DNA of 64,000 nucleotides from assembly GCF_004345855.1 (NCBI RefSeq), contig NZ_SLXN01000003.1:434001-498000 (forward strand). Reading direction: 5' to 3'. Position numbers and translations under genes: made by a program. The DNA comes from Sphingomonas sp. BK235 (lineage in GTDB: Bacteria > Pseudomonadota > Alphaproteobacteria > Sphingomonadales > Sphingomonadaceae). Shown here one piece after another: positions 43,276-51,685 of this stretch (the first letter of the stretch is position 1; every line of letters starts with the position of its first letter). Below the pieces are notes generated by a model that searched no databases, was not told the DNA's origin, and was given only the letters and a program-made list of their open reading frames with translations.

Positions 43276-43790
43276 CGCCGCGGCTCGCGACCGCGCGGCT
43301 GGTGCTGCGCGCGCGCGTGCCCGACGATGCCGAGGCGCTGTTCGCCGCGATGGGCGATGCCGCGACGATGACCTGGTGGTCGCACGCGCCGGTCGAGTCG
43401 GTCGCCGCGCTGCGTGCCTATCTCGCCGAGCGCGACAACGGGAGCTGGCGGGCCTGGGCGGTGACGGTGGCAGAGGACGACACGGCGATCGGCTTCGTCG
43501 CGGCCGGCGAGAAGCGCCCGGGAGTGGCCGAGATCGGCTATCTGCTGGTCCCGGCGGCGCAGCGGCGCGGCTATGCGCGCGAGGCGGTCGGCGCGGTGAT
43601 CGGGCGGCTGTTCGCCGAGGGATATCGCCGCGTCTTCGCCGACACCGATCCGGACAATGTCGGCTCGAACCGACTGCTCGAGTCGCTCGGCTTCCGACGC
43701 GAGGGGCTGCTACGCGCCGAGTGGGAGACTCATATCGGCGTGCGCGACACGGTGCTGTGGGGATTGCTGCGCGACGAGTGGCGCGGCTGA
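43272..43790 (+). CDS. GNAT-family acetyltransferase
   Basis: 172 residues, RimJ/RimL-type GNAT fold: TPRLATARLVLRARVPDDAEALF at the start, then IGYLLVPAAQRRGYAREAV with the acetyl-CoA loop (QRRGYA), and NVGSNRLLESLGF. Substrate unknown. The GTG start overlaps the LysR stop by 4 nt. It ends 10 bp before the convergent LacI-family gene. Confidence 0.9.
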   Translation: MTPRLATARLVLRARVPDDAEALFAAMGDAATMTWWSHAPVESVAALRAYLAERDNGSWRAWAVTVAEDDTAIGFVAAGEKRPGVAEIGYLLVPAAQRRGYAREAVGAVIGRLFAEGYRRVFADTDPDNVGSNRLLESLGFRREGLLRAEWETHIGVRDTVLWGLLRDEWRG

Positions 43791-43800
43791 TCCGCTGCCG

Positions 43801-44832
43801 TCATTCCTTCGCCGGCGGCGCGGTCGACTCGCGCTCCACCAGCATATGGTCGAGCACGCGCGACACGCTGCGCGCGGCTTTCCCCTGCGCCGCGCGCATC
43901 TCGTCGATCAGCAGCCGCAGCGCCTCGCCCGCGAGCTCCTGCACCGGCTGGCGGATCGTCGTCAGCGGCGGCCATAAAGTGGTCGCGGCGATGCTGTCGT
44001 CGATCCCGGTCACGGTGAGATCGCGCGGCACGTCGAGGTGGCGGCGGTGCGCGACCGAGACCACCGCCGCCGCCATGTCGTCGTTGCTGGCGAAGATCGC
44101 GCTCGGCGGCGACGGCGCATCGAGCAGCCGCTCGCCCGCGATTAGCCCCGAGGCGTAGCTGAAATCACCTTGCGCGACGCAGAACTCCACCCCCGCCGCG
44201 CGTGCCGCCTCGGTGAAACCGGCGAGCCGCTCCGCGCTGGCGGACTGGCCGGGGTTGCCGACGATGAAGCCGATCCGCCGGTGCCCCAGCGCGATCAGGT
44301 GGCGCGTCATGTCGTGCGCGGCGCGGTGATCGTCGATCCCGACCGAGATCGTGTCGGGCACGCGCCCGCCCACCACCGCCATCGGCAGCCCCGCGTCGCG
44401 CAGGATCTGGCGCACCGCCCCCGACTCGCCGAGCGGCGGGGTCAGGATCACCCCGCCGATCCCCGAGGCGATCAGCTGCTCGATCTCGGCGTGGGTCGGC
44501 ACGCCGCCCTGCTTGCCCTTGAGCAGGATCAGCTGCGCCGCGCGCGCCGAGGCCTCCTCGAACACGCCCGCGAGGAAGCCGCTCATGAACGCCGCGCTGG
44601 GGTTGGCGTAGATCACGCCGATGCGGATCTCGCGCGAGGTGACCAGGCTGCGCGCCGACAGATTGGGAGTGTAGTTGAGCTCGCGGATCGTCGCGTTGAC
44701 GATCACCCGCGTCTCCTCGCGCACGCCGGGATCGCCGTTGATCACGCGCGAGACCGACATCGGCGACACGCCGGCCTTCTTCGCGACGTCGATGATCGTC
44801 ACCCCGCGGCGACGTCCCTTCGGCTGGGGCAC
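43801..44832 (-). CDS. LacI-family repressor of the GH43/GH127 locus
   Basis: 343 residues from a GTG start. N-terminal helix-turn-helix with VTIIDVAKKAGVSPMSVSRV (about 11-30) and a periplasmic-binding-protein-like sugar domain (about 70-330). It is divergent from the MFS-GH43-GH127 operon and should bind the palindrome at 44987-44998 in front of it, releasing it on binding a pentose or oligosaccharide. The inducer is unknown. Confidence 0.93.
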   Translation of the reverse strand: MPQPKGRRRGVTIIDVAKKAGVSPMSVSRVINGDPGVREETRVIVNATIRELNYTPNLSARSLVTSREIRIGVIYANPSAAFMSGFLAGVFEEASARAAQLILLKGKQGGVPTHAEIEQLIASGIGGVILTPPLGESGAVRQILRDAGLPMAVVGGRVPDTISVGIDDHRAAHDMTRHLIALGHRRIGFIVGNPGQSASAERLAGFTEAARAAGVEFCVAQGDFSYASGLIAGERLLDAPSPPSAIFASNDDMAAAVVSVAHRRHLDVPRDLTVTGIDDSIAATTLWPPLTTIRQPVQELAGEALRLLIDEMRAAQGKAARSVSRVLDHMLVERESTAPPAKE

Positions 44833-44986
44833 GCTGATCCCTGTCGCTGCGCCGGCGAACCGCCGCCGGGCTCCTTTCTGCCGAGGACGTGCATCCGCGC
44901 CCGCGCTCTCGTCAATGCCGCGCGTGTCGGCGTGGCGCGGAACGAGACGCTTGTCATCGCCCCGTCGACGCGGGTACGACGCGGTT

Positions 44987-44998
44987 GGTAACGTTACC
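44987..44998. promoter_or_regulatory. LacI-type operator
   Basis: Perfect 12-bp palindrome GGTAACGTTACC, typical of LacI-family operators with a central CG. It lies 12 bp before the MFS GTG start. A possible -35 TTGTCA at 44951-44956 and weak -10 TACGAC at 44975-44980 lie just upstream, so binding would block transcription and perhaps cover the ribosome site. Confidence 0.7.
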
Positions 44999-45009
44999 TA
45001 GGAGGGCGG

Positions 45010-46251
45010 GTGCCGCGTTTCCCTTACGTGCGCTGGACGATCATCGCGTTGTTCGTCGTCGCGATGGTCATCAACTATCTGGCGCGCAGCATCCTGGGCG
45101 TCGCCGCGCCCGCGATCATGGCGGAGCAGGCGATCTCGTCCGCGCAATATTCGTGGATCACCGGCGCCTTCCAGCTCGGCATCATGTTCCAGCCGGTGGC
45201 GGGCTATCTGCTCGACGTGATCGGGCTCAAACTGGGCTTCACGCTGTTCGTCGCGGCCTGGTCGCTCATCACCGTCGGCCACGGCCTGGCGAGTGGCTGG
45301 GTCGGGCTCGCGGGGCTGCGCGGCGCGCTCGGGCTGGTCGAGGGATCGGCGCAGCCCGCGGGGATGAAGGTGGTGGCCGAGTGGTTCCCCGCGCGCGAGC
45401 GCGGGGTCGCGGGCGGCATCTACCAGATCGGTGCCTCGTTCGGCGCGGTGTTCGCGCCGCCGCTGGTCGCCTGGGCGATCTTCCATCACAGCTGGCGCGC
45501 GGCCTTCTTCGTCGCGGGCGGGCTGGGGCTGGTCTGGGTCGCCGCCTGGCTGTTCTGGTATGCGCCCCCGGCGCGCCACCGCCGGCTGTCGCCCGCCGAG
45601 CGCGCGCTGATCGTCGAGGGGCAGGAGGCCGCGCTCGCGCAGCGGCGGCGCCGTCCGCCGCTCGGCGAGCTGCTCCGCCGCCGCAACCTCTGGGCGATCG
45701 CGGGCGCCCGCTTCCTCGCCGATCCGGTCTGGGGGATGCTGTCGCTGTGGATGCCGCTGTATCTGGTCCAGGCGCGGCATTTCGATCTCAAGCAGATCGC
45801 GCTGTTCGCCTGGCTGCCCTTCCTCGCGGCGGACCTGGGCTGCCTGTTCGGCCCGGCGGTGGTGGCCTGGCTGCAGCGGCGCGGCGTCGGGCTGATCGAC
45901 GCGCGGCGCGGCGCCTTCACGCTGGGCGCGGTGCTGATGACGGGGATGATCTTCGTCGGCACCGTGACGAGCCCGGTCGCGGCGGTGGCGCTGCTGTGCC
46001 TCGGCGGCTTCGCGCACCAGACGCTGTCGGTGACCGTCATCACCATGGTGTCCGACCTGTTCCCGCAGGACCAGGTCGCGACCGCCACCGGCATCTCCGG
46101 CACCGCGGCCAATCTCGGCGTGCTGATCTTTACGCTGGTGCTGGGATCGCTGGTCGACCAGGTCGGCTATCAGCCCTTCTTCATCCTGCTCGGTCTGCTC
46201 GACCTGCTCGGCGCCGTGCTGCTCTGGACGAACATTCGAAAGCCCGCATGA
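45010..46251 (+). CDS. MFS transporter, anion:cation symporter family (hexuronate-type)
   Basis: 413 residues with about 12 membrane segments. The N-terminus reads MVINYLARSILGVAAPAIM, typical of the ExuT/GudP (ACS) group that imports sugar acids. Given the enzymes encoded with it, the substrate may be an oligosaccharide or a pentose-derived acid. GTG start after ggaggg. The GH43 start overlaps its stop (ATGA). Confidence 0.88.
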   Translation: MPRFPYVRWTIIALFVVAMVINYLARSILGVAAPAIMAEQAISSAQYSWITGAFQLGIMFQPVAGYLLDVIGLKLGFTLFVAAWSLITVGHGLASGWVGLAGLRGALGLVEGSAQPAGMKVVAEWFPARERGVAGGIYQIGASFGAVFAPPLVAWAIFHHSWRAAFFVAGGLGLVWVAAWLFWYAPPARHRRLSPAERALIVEGQEAALAQRRRRPPLGELLRRRNLWAIAGARFLADPVWGMLSLWMPLYLVQARHFDLKQIALFAWLPFLAADLGCLFGPAVVAWLQRRGVGLIDARRGAFTLGAVLMTGMIFVGTVTSPVAAVALLCLGGFAHQTLSVTVITMVSDLFPQDQVATATGISGTAANLGVLIFTLVLGSLVDQVGYQPFFILLGLLDLLGAVLLWTNIRKPA

Positions 46252-47855
46252 CCCTCCGCAATCCCATTCTCCGCGGGTTCAACCCCGATCCCTCGATCGT
46301 GCGCGTCGGCGACGATTATTACTGCGCCACGTCCACGTTCGAATGGTTTCCGGGGGTGCAGATCCACCATTCGCGCGATCTGGCGACGTGGCGGCTGGTG
46401 GCGCGCCCGCTGCGCCGCCCGAGCCAGCTCGACATGCGCGGCGACCCGGATTCGTGCGGCGTCTGGGCCGCCGACCTCAGCTTCGCCGCGGGGCGCTTCC
46501 ACCTCGTCTATACCGACGTGAAGCGCTACGGCCGCACCACCGTCGACGGCGCCGCGGGCGTGTCGCTGCGCGATTTCCACAATTACCACGTGTCGTGCGA
46601 TCGCATCGACGGCGAGTGGAGCGATCCCGCGCACCTCAACAGCAGCGGCTTCGACCCCGCGCTGTTCCACGACGACGACGGGCGCAGCTGGCTGCTCAAC
46701 ATGCTGTGGGATCATCGCCCGGGCCGCGGGCGCTTCGCGGGGATCGTGGCGCAGCAGGCCGATCTCGCCGCGGGCAAGCTGGTGGGCGACCGACGGATGA
46801 TCTTCGCGGGCTCGCCGCTGGGCTTCACCGAGGGGCCGCACCTCTACAAGCGCGACGGCTGGTATCATCTGCTCGTCGCGGAGGGCGGGACCGAGCGCAA
46901 CCATGCGGTGGTGATGGCGCGCTCGCGCGCGCTGTTCGGCCCCTATGAGATCCATCCCGACGGCGCGGTGCTGACCGCGCGCGAGCGCCCCGATCTGCCG
47001 CTCCAGCGCACCGGCCACGGCGACCTGGTCGAGACGCCCGAGGGGGCGACCTTCATCGTCTATCTGTGCGGCCGCCCGCTGCCCGAGAGCGACCGCTGCG
47101 TGCTCGGGCGCGAGACCGCGATCCAGCCGATGCGCTGGGACGAGGATGGCTGGCTGCGCACGCTCGACGGTATTGGCACCCCGATGGCGGAGGTGCCCCA
47201 GCTCCCCGCCGGGCGCGACCCCGCGCCACTGGACGAGCGCGCCGTGTTCGACGGCCCCGCGCTGCCCGACGCCTTTCAGTGGCTGCGGACGCCCGATCCC
47301 GACCGGATCTTCAGCCTGGCGGCGCGACCGGGCTGGCTGCGGCTCTACGGGCGCGAGACGATCGGCAGCCAGTTCACCCAGGCGCTGGTGGCGCGGCGCC
47401 CGGAGGCGTTCCGCTACGCGGTGGAGACGCTGATCGATTATGCCCCCACCAGCTACGAACAGGCGGCAGGGCTGGTCTGCTATTACAATGCCACCAAATT
47501 CCACTTCCTCCACCTCACCGCCGACGACGACGGCGCGCGGCGGCTCCAGGTGCTGTCGGTGCTGCCGACCGGCGAGGGCGTGAGCCAGATGACCGCGCCG
47601 CTCGCGGTGCCGGACGGGCCGCTGGCGCTGCGGATGGCGGTGGACCATGAGGCGCTGCGCTTCGCCTATCGCGCCGCCGACGCCACCGAATGGACCTGGC
47701 TTGCCGAGACGTTCGCGGCGGACCTGATCTCCGACGAGGCGACCTTGCCCGGCCTGCCCAACTTCACCGGCACCTTCGTCGGCATGGCGTGCCAGGACAT
47801 GTCGGGGAACGGCACCGCGGCGGACTTCCGCCATTTCGACTATAGCGAGGCGTGA
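46248..47855 (+). CDS. GH43 beta-xylosidase/alpha-L-arabinofuranosidase (XynB-like)
   Basis: 535 residues, no signal peptide, so cytosolic. The GH43 propeller has its three acids: D14 in FNPDPS, D136 in SSGFDPALF and E195 in FTEGPH. A C-terminal beta-sandwich (about 330-535) is typical of the XynB subgroup that removes xylose from the end of xylo-oligosaccharides, often with arabinofuranosidase activity. It is translationally coupled to the transporter, consistent with uptake followed by internal cleavage. Confidence 0.9.
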   Translation: MTLRNPILRGFNPDPSIVRVGDDYYCATSTFEWFPGVQIHHSRDLATWRLVARPLRRPSQLDMRGDPDSCGVWAADLSFAAGRFHLVYTDVKRYGRTTVDGAAGVSLRDFHNYHVSCDRIDGEWSDPAHLNSSGFDPALFHDDDGRSWLLNMLWDHRPGRGRFAGIVAQQADLAAGKLVGDRRMIFAGSPLGFTEGPHLYKRDGWYHLLVAEGGTERNHAVVMARSRALFGPYEIHPDGAVLTARERPDLPLQRTGHGDLVETPEGATFIVYLCGRPLPESDRCVLGRETAIQPMRWDEDGWLRTLDGIGTPMAEVPQLPAGRDPAPLDERAVFDGPALPDAFQWLRTPDPDRIFSLAARPGWLRLYGRETIGSQFTQALVARRPEAFRYAVETLIDYAPTSYEQAAGLVCYYNATKFHFLHLTADDDGARRLQVLSVLPTGEGVSQMTAPLAVPDGPLALRMAVDHEALRFAYRAADATEWTWLAETFAADLISDEATLPGLPNFTGTFVGMACQDMSGNGTAADFRHFDYSEA

Positions 47856-47892
47856 TCGCGCCGCGGCGCGACGAGATCGGCGGGAGACGGAC

Positions 47893-49842
47893 GTGAGCGG
47901 CGAGACGTGCAGCATGATTCCCTCACGGCGCGGCTTCCTCGCCTCGGCCGGCACCGCGGCGCTGGTCGCGGGCACCGCCACCCCGGCGCGCGCGATTGCC
48001 GCCGCCACGCCTGCGCCCGCGGCCGCGCCGGCGCTCAGCGGCTTCGACCTCGCCGACGTCGACCTGGCGGAGAGTCCCTTCCTCCACGCGCAGCGGATGA
48101 CCGAGGCCTATCTGCTGCGGCTCGACCCCGACCGGATGCTCCACAATTTCCGCGTCAATGCCGGGCTGAAGCCCAGGGCACCGGTCTATGGCGGGTGGGA
48201 ATCGGAGCCGATCTGGAACGAGATTAACTGCCACGGCCACACGCTCGGCCATTATCTCTCCGCCTGCGCGCTGGCGTGGCGCGCGACGCGCGACCGCCGC
48301 TTCCGCCGCCGCGTCGATCATATCGCGGGCGAGCTGGCGGCGTGCCAGCGCGCCGCCGGCTCGGGGCTGGTGTGCGCTTTTCCCAAGGGGCCGGCGCTGG
48401 TCGCGGCGCATCTGCGCGGCGAGCCGATCACCGGCGTGCCCTGGTACACGCTTCACAAGGTCTATGCCGGGCTGCGCGATGCCGCGCTGCTGGCGGACAA
48501 CGCCACCGCGCGTGCGGTGCTGATCCGCTTCGCCGACTGGGCGGTGGTGGCGACGCGCCCGCTGTCCGACGCGCAGTTCGAGACGATGCTCGGCACCGAG
48601 CATGGCGGGATGAACGAGGTGTTCGCCGATCTGTTTCTGATGACCGGCAACGCCGATTATCAGGCGATGGCGCGGCGCTTCTCGCACAAGGCGCTGCTCG
48701 ACCCGCTCTCGCGCCGGCGCGACCATCTGGACGGCCTCCACGCCAACACGCAGATCCCCAAGGTGGTCGGCTTCGAGCGCGTCTATGCCGCCACCGGCGA
48801 CCCGGCCTATCGCGACGCCGCCGAGTTCTTCTGGCGGACGGTCGCGCACACGCGATCCTTCGCCACCGGCGGCCACGGCGACGCCGAGCATTTCTTCGCC
48901 GGAGCGGAGATCGAGCGCCACGTCTTCTCGGCCAAAGGGTCGGAGACGTGCGGCCAGCACAACATGCTCAAGCTGACGCGCGCCTTGTTCCTGCGCGACC
49001 CGCGCGCCGATTACGCCGATTATTACGAGCGCACGCTCTACAACGGCATCCTCGCCTCGCAGGACCCCGACAGCGGCATGGCGACCTATTTCCAGGGCGC
49101 GCGGCCGGGTTACATGAAGTTGTACCACACGCCGGAGGATTCCTTCTGGTGCTGCACCGGCACGGGGATGGAGAATCACGTCAAATATCGCGACTCGATC
49201 TACTTCCACGACGATCGCTCGTTATACGTGAACCTGTTCATCCCCTCGACCGTGCGCTGGGCGGCGCAGGGCGCGACGCTGACCCAGACCACCGCCTTCC
49301 CCGAGACGCCGACCACCGCGCTGCGCTGGACGCTGCGGCGCCCGACCCGGCTGGCGCTGCGGCTGCGCCATCCCGGCTGGAGCGCGGACGCGGTGGTGCT
49401 GGTCAACGGCCGCGAGGTGGCGCGCTCGACCGCGCCGGGCAGCTATGTCGCGGTGGAGCGCGAGTGGCACGACGGCGACCGGGTCGAGCTGCGGCTGGCG
49501 ATGCGGGTCGCGGTCGAGCGGGCCGGGGCGGCGCCGGACATCGTCGCGCTGACCTATGGCCCGCTGGTGCTGGCGGGGGCGCTCGGGCGCGACGGGCTCG
49601 CGCCGGGCGCGGACATCGTCGTCAACGAGCGTCGCTACGGCGACTATAACGCGACGCCTTTCGCGGCGCCGACGCTGGCGGGCGATCCCGCCACGCTGGC
49701 GGCGGCGGTGAGCGCGGGGGAGCGTCCGCTCGAGTTCACGATCGCATCGGCGCAGCACCAGCCGGTTCGGCTGATCCCTTATCACCGCATCGCGCACGAA
49801 CGCTACGCCACCTACTGGCGGGTCGACACCGGCACCGCCTGA
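47893..49842 (+). CDS. GH127-family beta-L-arabinofuranosidase-like protein, Tat-exported
   Basis: 649 residues. The N-terminal Tat motif SRRGFLA (about residues 11-17) points to export of a folded, metal-loaded enzyme. The (alpha/alpha)6 barrel of GH127 (DUF1680) carries the Zn-thiolate set: E351 and C353 in SETCGQH, then C420 and C421 in FWCCTGTG, matching the Glu-Cys-Cys-Cys site of the characterised HypBA1 enzyme, where one Cys is the nucleophile. It should release beta-L-arabinofuranose. Start GTG 47893 is chosen for its ribosome site; ATG 47914 is possible. Confidence 0.88.
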   Translation: MSGETCSMIPSRRGFLASAGTAALVAGTATPARAIAAATPAPAAAPALSGFDLADVDLAESPFLHAQRMTEAYLLRLDPDRMLHNFRVNAGLKPRAPVYGGWESEPIWNEINCHGHTLGHYLSACALAWRATRDRRFRRRVDHIAGELAACQRAAGSGLVCAFPKGPALVAAHLRGEPITGVPWYTLHKVYAGLRDAALLADNATARAVLIRFADWAVVATRPLSDAQFETMLGTEHGGMNEVFADLFLMTGNADYQAMARRFSHKALLDPLSRRRDHLDGLHANTQIPKVVGFERVYAATGDPAYRDAAEFFWRTVAHTRSFATGGHGDAEHFFAGAEIERHVFSAKGSETCGQHNMLKLTRALFLRDPRADYADYYERTLYNGILASQDPDSGMATYFQGARPGYMKLYHTPEDSFWCCTGTGMENHVKYRDSIYFHDDRSLYVNLFIPSTVRWAAQGATLTQTTAFPETPTTALRWTLRRPTRLALRLRHPGWSADAVVLVNGREVARSTAPGSYVAVEREWHDGDRVELRLAMRVAVERAGAAPDIVALTYGPLVLAGALGRDGLAPGADIVVNERRYGDYNATPFAAPTLAGDPATLAAAVSAGERPLEFTIASAQHQPVRLIPYHRIAHERYATYWRVDTGTA

Positions 49843-49858
49843 GCCGCGGCGCGCGCGC

Positions 49859-50392
49859 TCAGGGGACCGACAGCGGCCCCTCGAGCCGGTGCGGGAACCA
49901 GCGGAACAGCGCGTTCGACAGCGCGGTGGCGACCGCGCCGGGCGCACCCGCGGGGGTGCCGCTCGCGCGCGCGGTGGTGGCCTCGCCGGTCCAGACCACG
50001 CGATCGTCGCGCCGCAGCGACACGGTCGCGACCAGCCGCGTGACGATCAGCGGGTGGAGCTGCTGCTTGCGCGTCGGCAGGCTCATCGACAGGCCACCGC
50101 CGCTCAGGCTGGGCGTCGCGGTGGCGCCGCCGCTCGCCCCCGGCGAGGACACCACGCCATTGGCCACCTCGCTCACCGCGAGCCGCGCGACATAGCGGCT
50201 GTGCCCCGCATCGGGCAGCGGGATGAACTGCGCGTGCGACAGCGCGTCGCGCGCCGCTTCCAGCAGCGCGGGCGCCATGTCGTCGCGCAGCGCCTCGGCC
50301 GCCTCGATCTGCACCGCGATCGTCCCGGGGGTGGGGGCGTCCTCGTCCGCGGGTGCGGCGATCGCGGCGAGCAGCGCCAGCGCGATCAGCAT
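49859..50392 (-). CDS. Small secreted protein, function unknown
   Basis: 177 residues. A signal peptide (about 1-14, ending IAAPA) precedes a compact alpha/beta domain with a Gly/Ser-rich loop in the middle (SSPGASGGATATPSLSGGG). I do not recognise it. The ATG at 50392 overlaps the stop of a possible 36-codon upstream ORF (50386-50496, minus strand) which could be a leader peptide. It converges on the GH127 gene (16-bp gap). Confidence 0.6.
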   Translation of the reverse strand: MLIALALLAAIAAPADEDAPTPGTIAVQIEAAEALRDDMAPALLEAARDALSHAQFIPLPDAGHSRYVARLAVSEVANGVVSSPGASGGATATPSLSGGGLSMSLPTRKQQLHPLIVTRLVATVSLRRDDRVVWTGEATTARASGTPAGAPGAVATALSNALFRWFPHRLEGPLSVP

Positions 50393-50564
50393 TCGTCGGG
50401 TCCGGCGTGACCGGGCGCGGTGGGGCGGCGTGCGGTGTCCGGCGCTGGCGCAGCGCCACGCGCGCGCCAGGTGCTGCCTCGCTGGGGATCGTCCATCGCT
50501 CGCCTCGCTTCCGCTGTCATCGCGCCCAACGTGCGGCGCGCGCGGTCGGTCCGTCCCGCGACGC

Positions 50565-51497
50565 TCAGTTCGCCGACGCTGCGTCGGCGCGCGCCGAGGC
50601 CGTCGGTTCTTCCTCCTCCGCGGCGACGATGTCGAGGAAATTGGCGCAGGCGCGCGACGGGGCGAGCGGGTGGACCAGCCACATCGCGCTGCTCGCCTCG
50701 GCGTCGACCAGCGCGGTATAGGCGAGCCCCGCCGACTGGAGCGCGCACAGGGACGCCGCCACCACCGTGATCCCCACGCCAGCGGCGACCAGCCCGAGCA
50801 AGGTCGACACCTCGCGCACGGTCTGGGCGACGCGCGGTTCGGCGCCGCCCGCGCGCATCAGCGCGAACAGCTCCTCGGTGAAGCCGCCGCTGCGGTCGCT
50901 GGCATAGACCACCAGCGGGAAGCCGGCGACGTCGCGCAGCCGCAGCCCCGCGCGGCCCGCGAGCGGATGGTCGGGGCGCGTCGCCAGCACGAGCCGCTCG
51001 GTCAGCAGGCGCGTGGCGGCGAGCGCGGAGGGCAGCGCCGGGCAGCCCGCGCTGCGCAGGAAGCCGAGGTCGAGCGCGTCGGCGGCGATCTGCTCCACCT
51101 GCGCCGGCCCCGCCACCTCGGTCAGCGCGAGCCGGACGTCGGGGTAGCGCCGGCGGAAGGCGTGGATCGCGGCGGCGACGCGCGGGATGAACGGGGCGGA
51201 GGCGTTGAAGCCGACACGCAACTCGCCCAGCTCGCCGCGCGCGGCGCGGCGCGCGACAGAGACTGCCTTGTCCGCCTCGGCCAGCGTGCGCCGGGCCGCG
51301 TCGAGAAAGATCGTGCCCGCCTCGGTCAACGCGACGCGGCGGCTGGTGCGATCGAGCAACCGCACCCCCAATTCGTCCTCCAGCGCGCGGATCTGCTGGC
51401 TGAGCGGCGGCTGCGAGATCCCCAGCCGCGCCGCCGCGCGCGCGAAATGCAGGTCCTCCGCGACCTGGACGAAATAGCGCAAGTGGCGCAGCTCCAT
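50565..51497 (-). CDS. LysR-family regulator of the RND efflux operon
   Basis: 310 residues, the usual length. N-terminal helix-turn-helix (about 1-60: MELRHLRYFVQVAEDLHFARAAARLGISQPPLSQQIRALE region) and a substrate-binding domain (about 90-300). It is divergent from the RND operon over 188 bp, the arrangement of MexT-type regulators and their pumps, so it probably activates that operon. The start ATG 51497 follows the HTH; upstream codons are not homologous. Confidence 0.92.
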   Translation of the reverse strand: MELRHLRYFVQVAEDLHFARAAARLGISQPPLSQQIRALEDELGVRLLDRTSRRVALTEAGTIFLDAARRTLAEADKAVSVARRAARGELGELRVGFNASAPFIPRVAAAIHAFRRRYPDVRLALTEVAGPAQVEQIAADALDLGFLRSAGCPALPSALAATRLLTERLVLATRPDHPLAGRAGLRLRDVAGFPLVVYASDRSGGFTEELFALMRAGGAEPRVAQTVREVSTLLGLVAAGVGITVVAASLCALQSAGLAYTALVDAEASSAMWLVHPLAPSRACANFLDIVAAEEEEPTASARADAASAN

Positions 51498-51498
51498 G

Positions 51499-51521
51499 AT
51501 CGATAGCCTGTACGTATCAAT
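51499..51521. promoter_or_regulatory. Likely LysR-type binding box
   Basis: Interrupted dyad ATCGATA-N9-TATCAAT (6 of 7 positions complementary), directly in front of the LysR ATG. The form fits the T-N11-A class. It would serve autoregulation and perhaps activation of the RND operon on the other side. Confidence 0.5.
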
Positions 51522-51685
51522 CGAGGTGGAAACAATATTAGACAAAGCGGTAACCAACGCCGATGGCGCGCGGCGCGGTGGGTCATCCCGTCGCCGTTCC
51601 AAACTGGTCGACTCGCCGTCGTCCGCCTAGGCTGCGGCGCGACGCCGCGCACCGGGGCGAACGTCACCAACGGAAAGCTGTGCCC

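Noticed and set aside
50386..50496. 36-codon minus-strand ORF ending in the start of the small secreted protein gene
   Set aside because: A possible leader peptide, but its Pro/Ala/Arg-rich sequence and weak ribosome site give too little support for a separate gene call.
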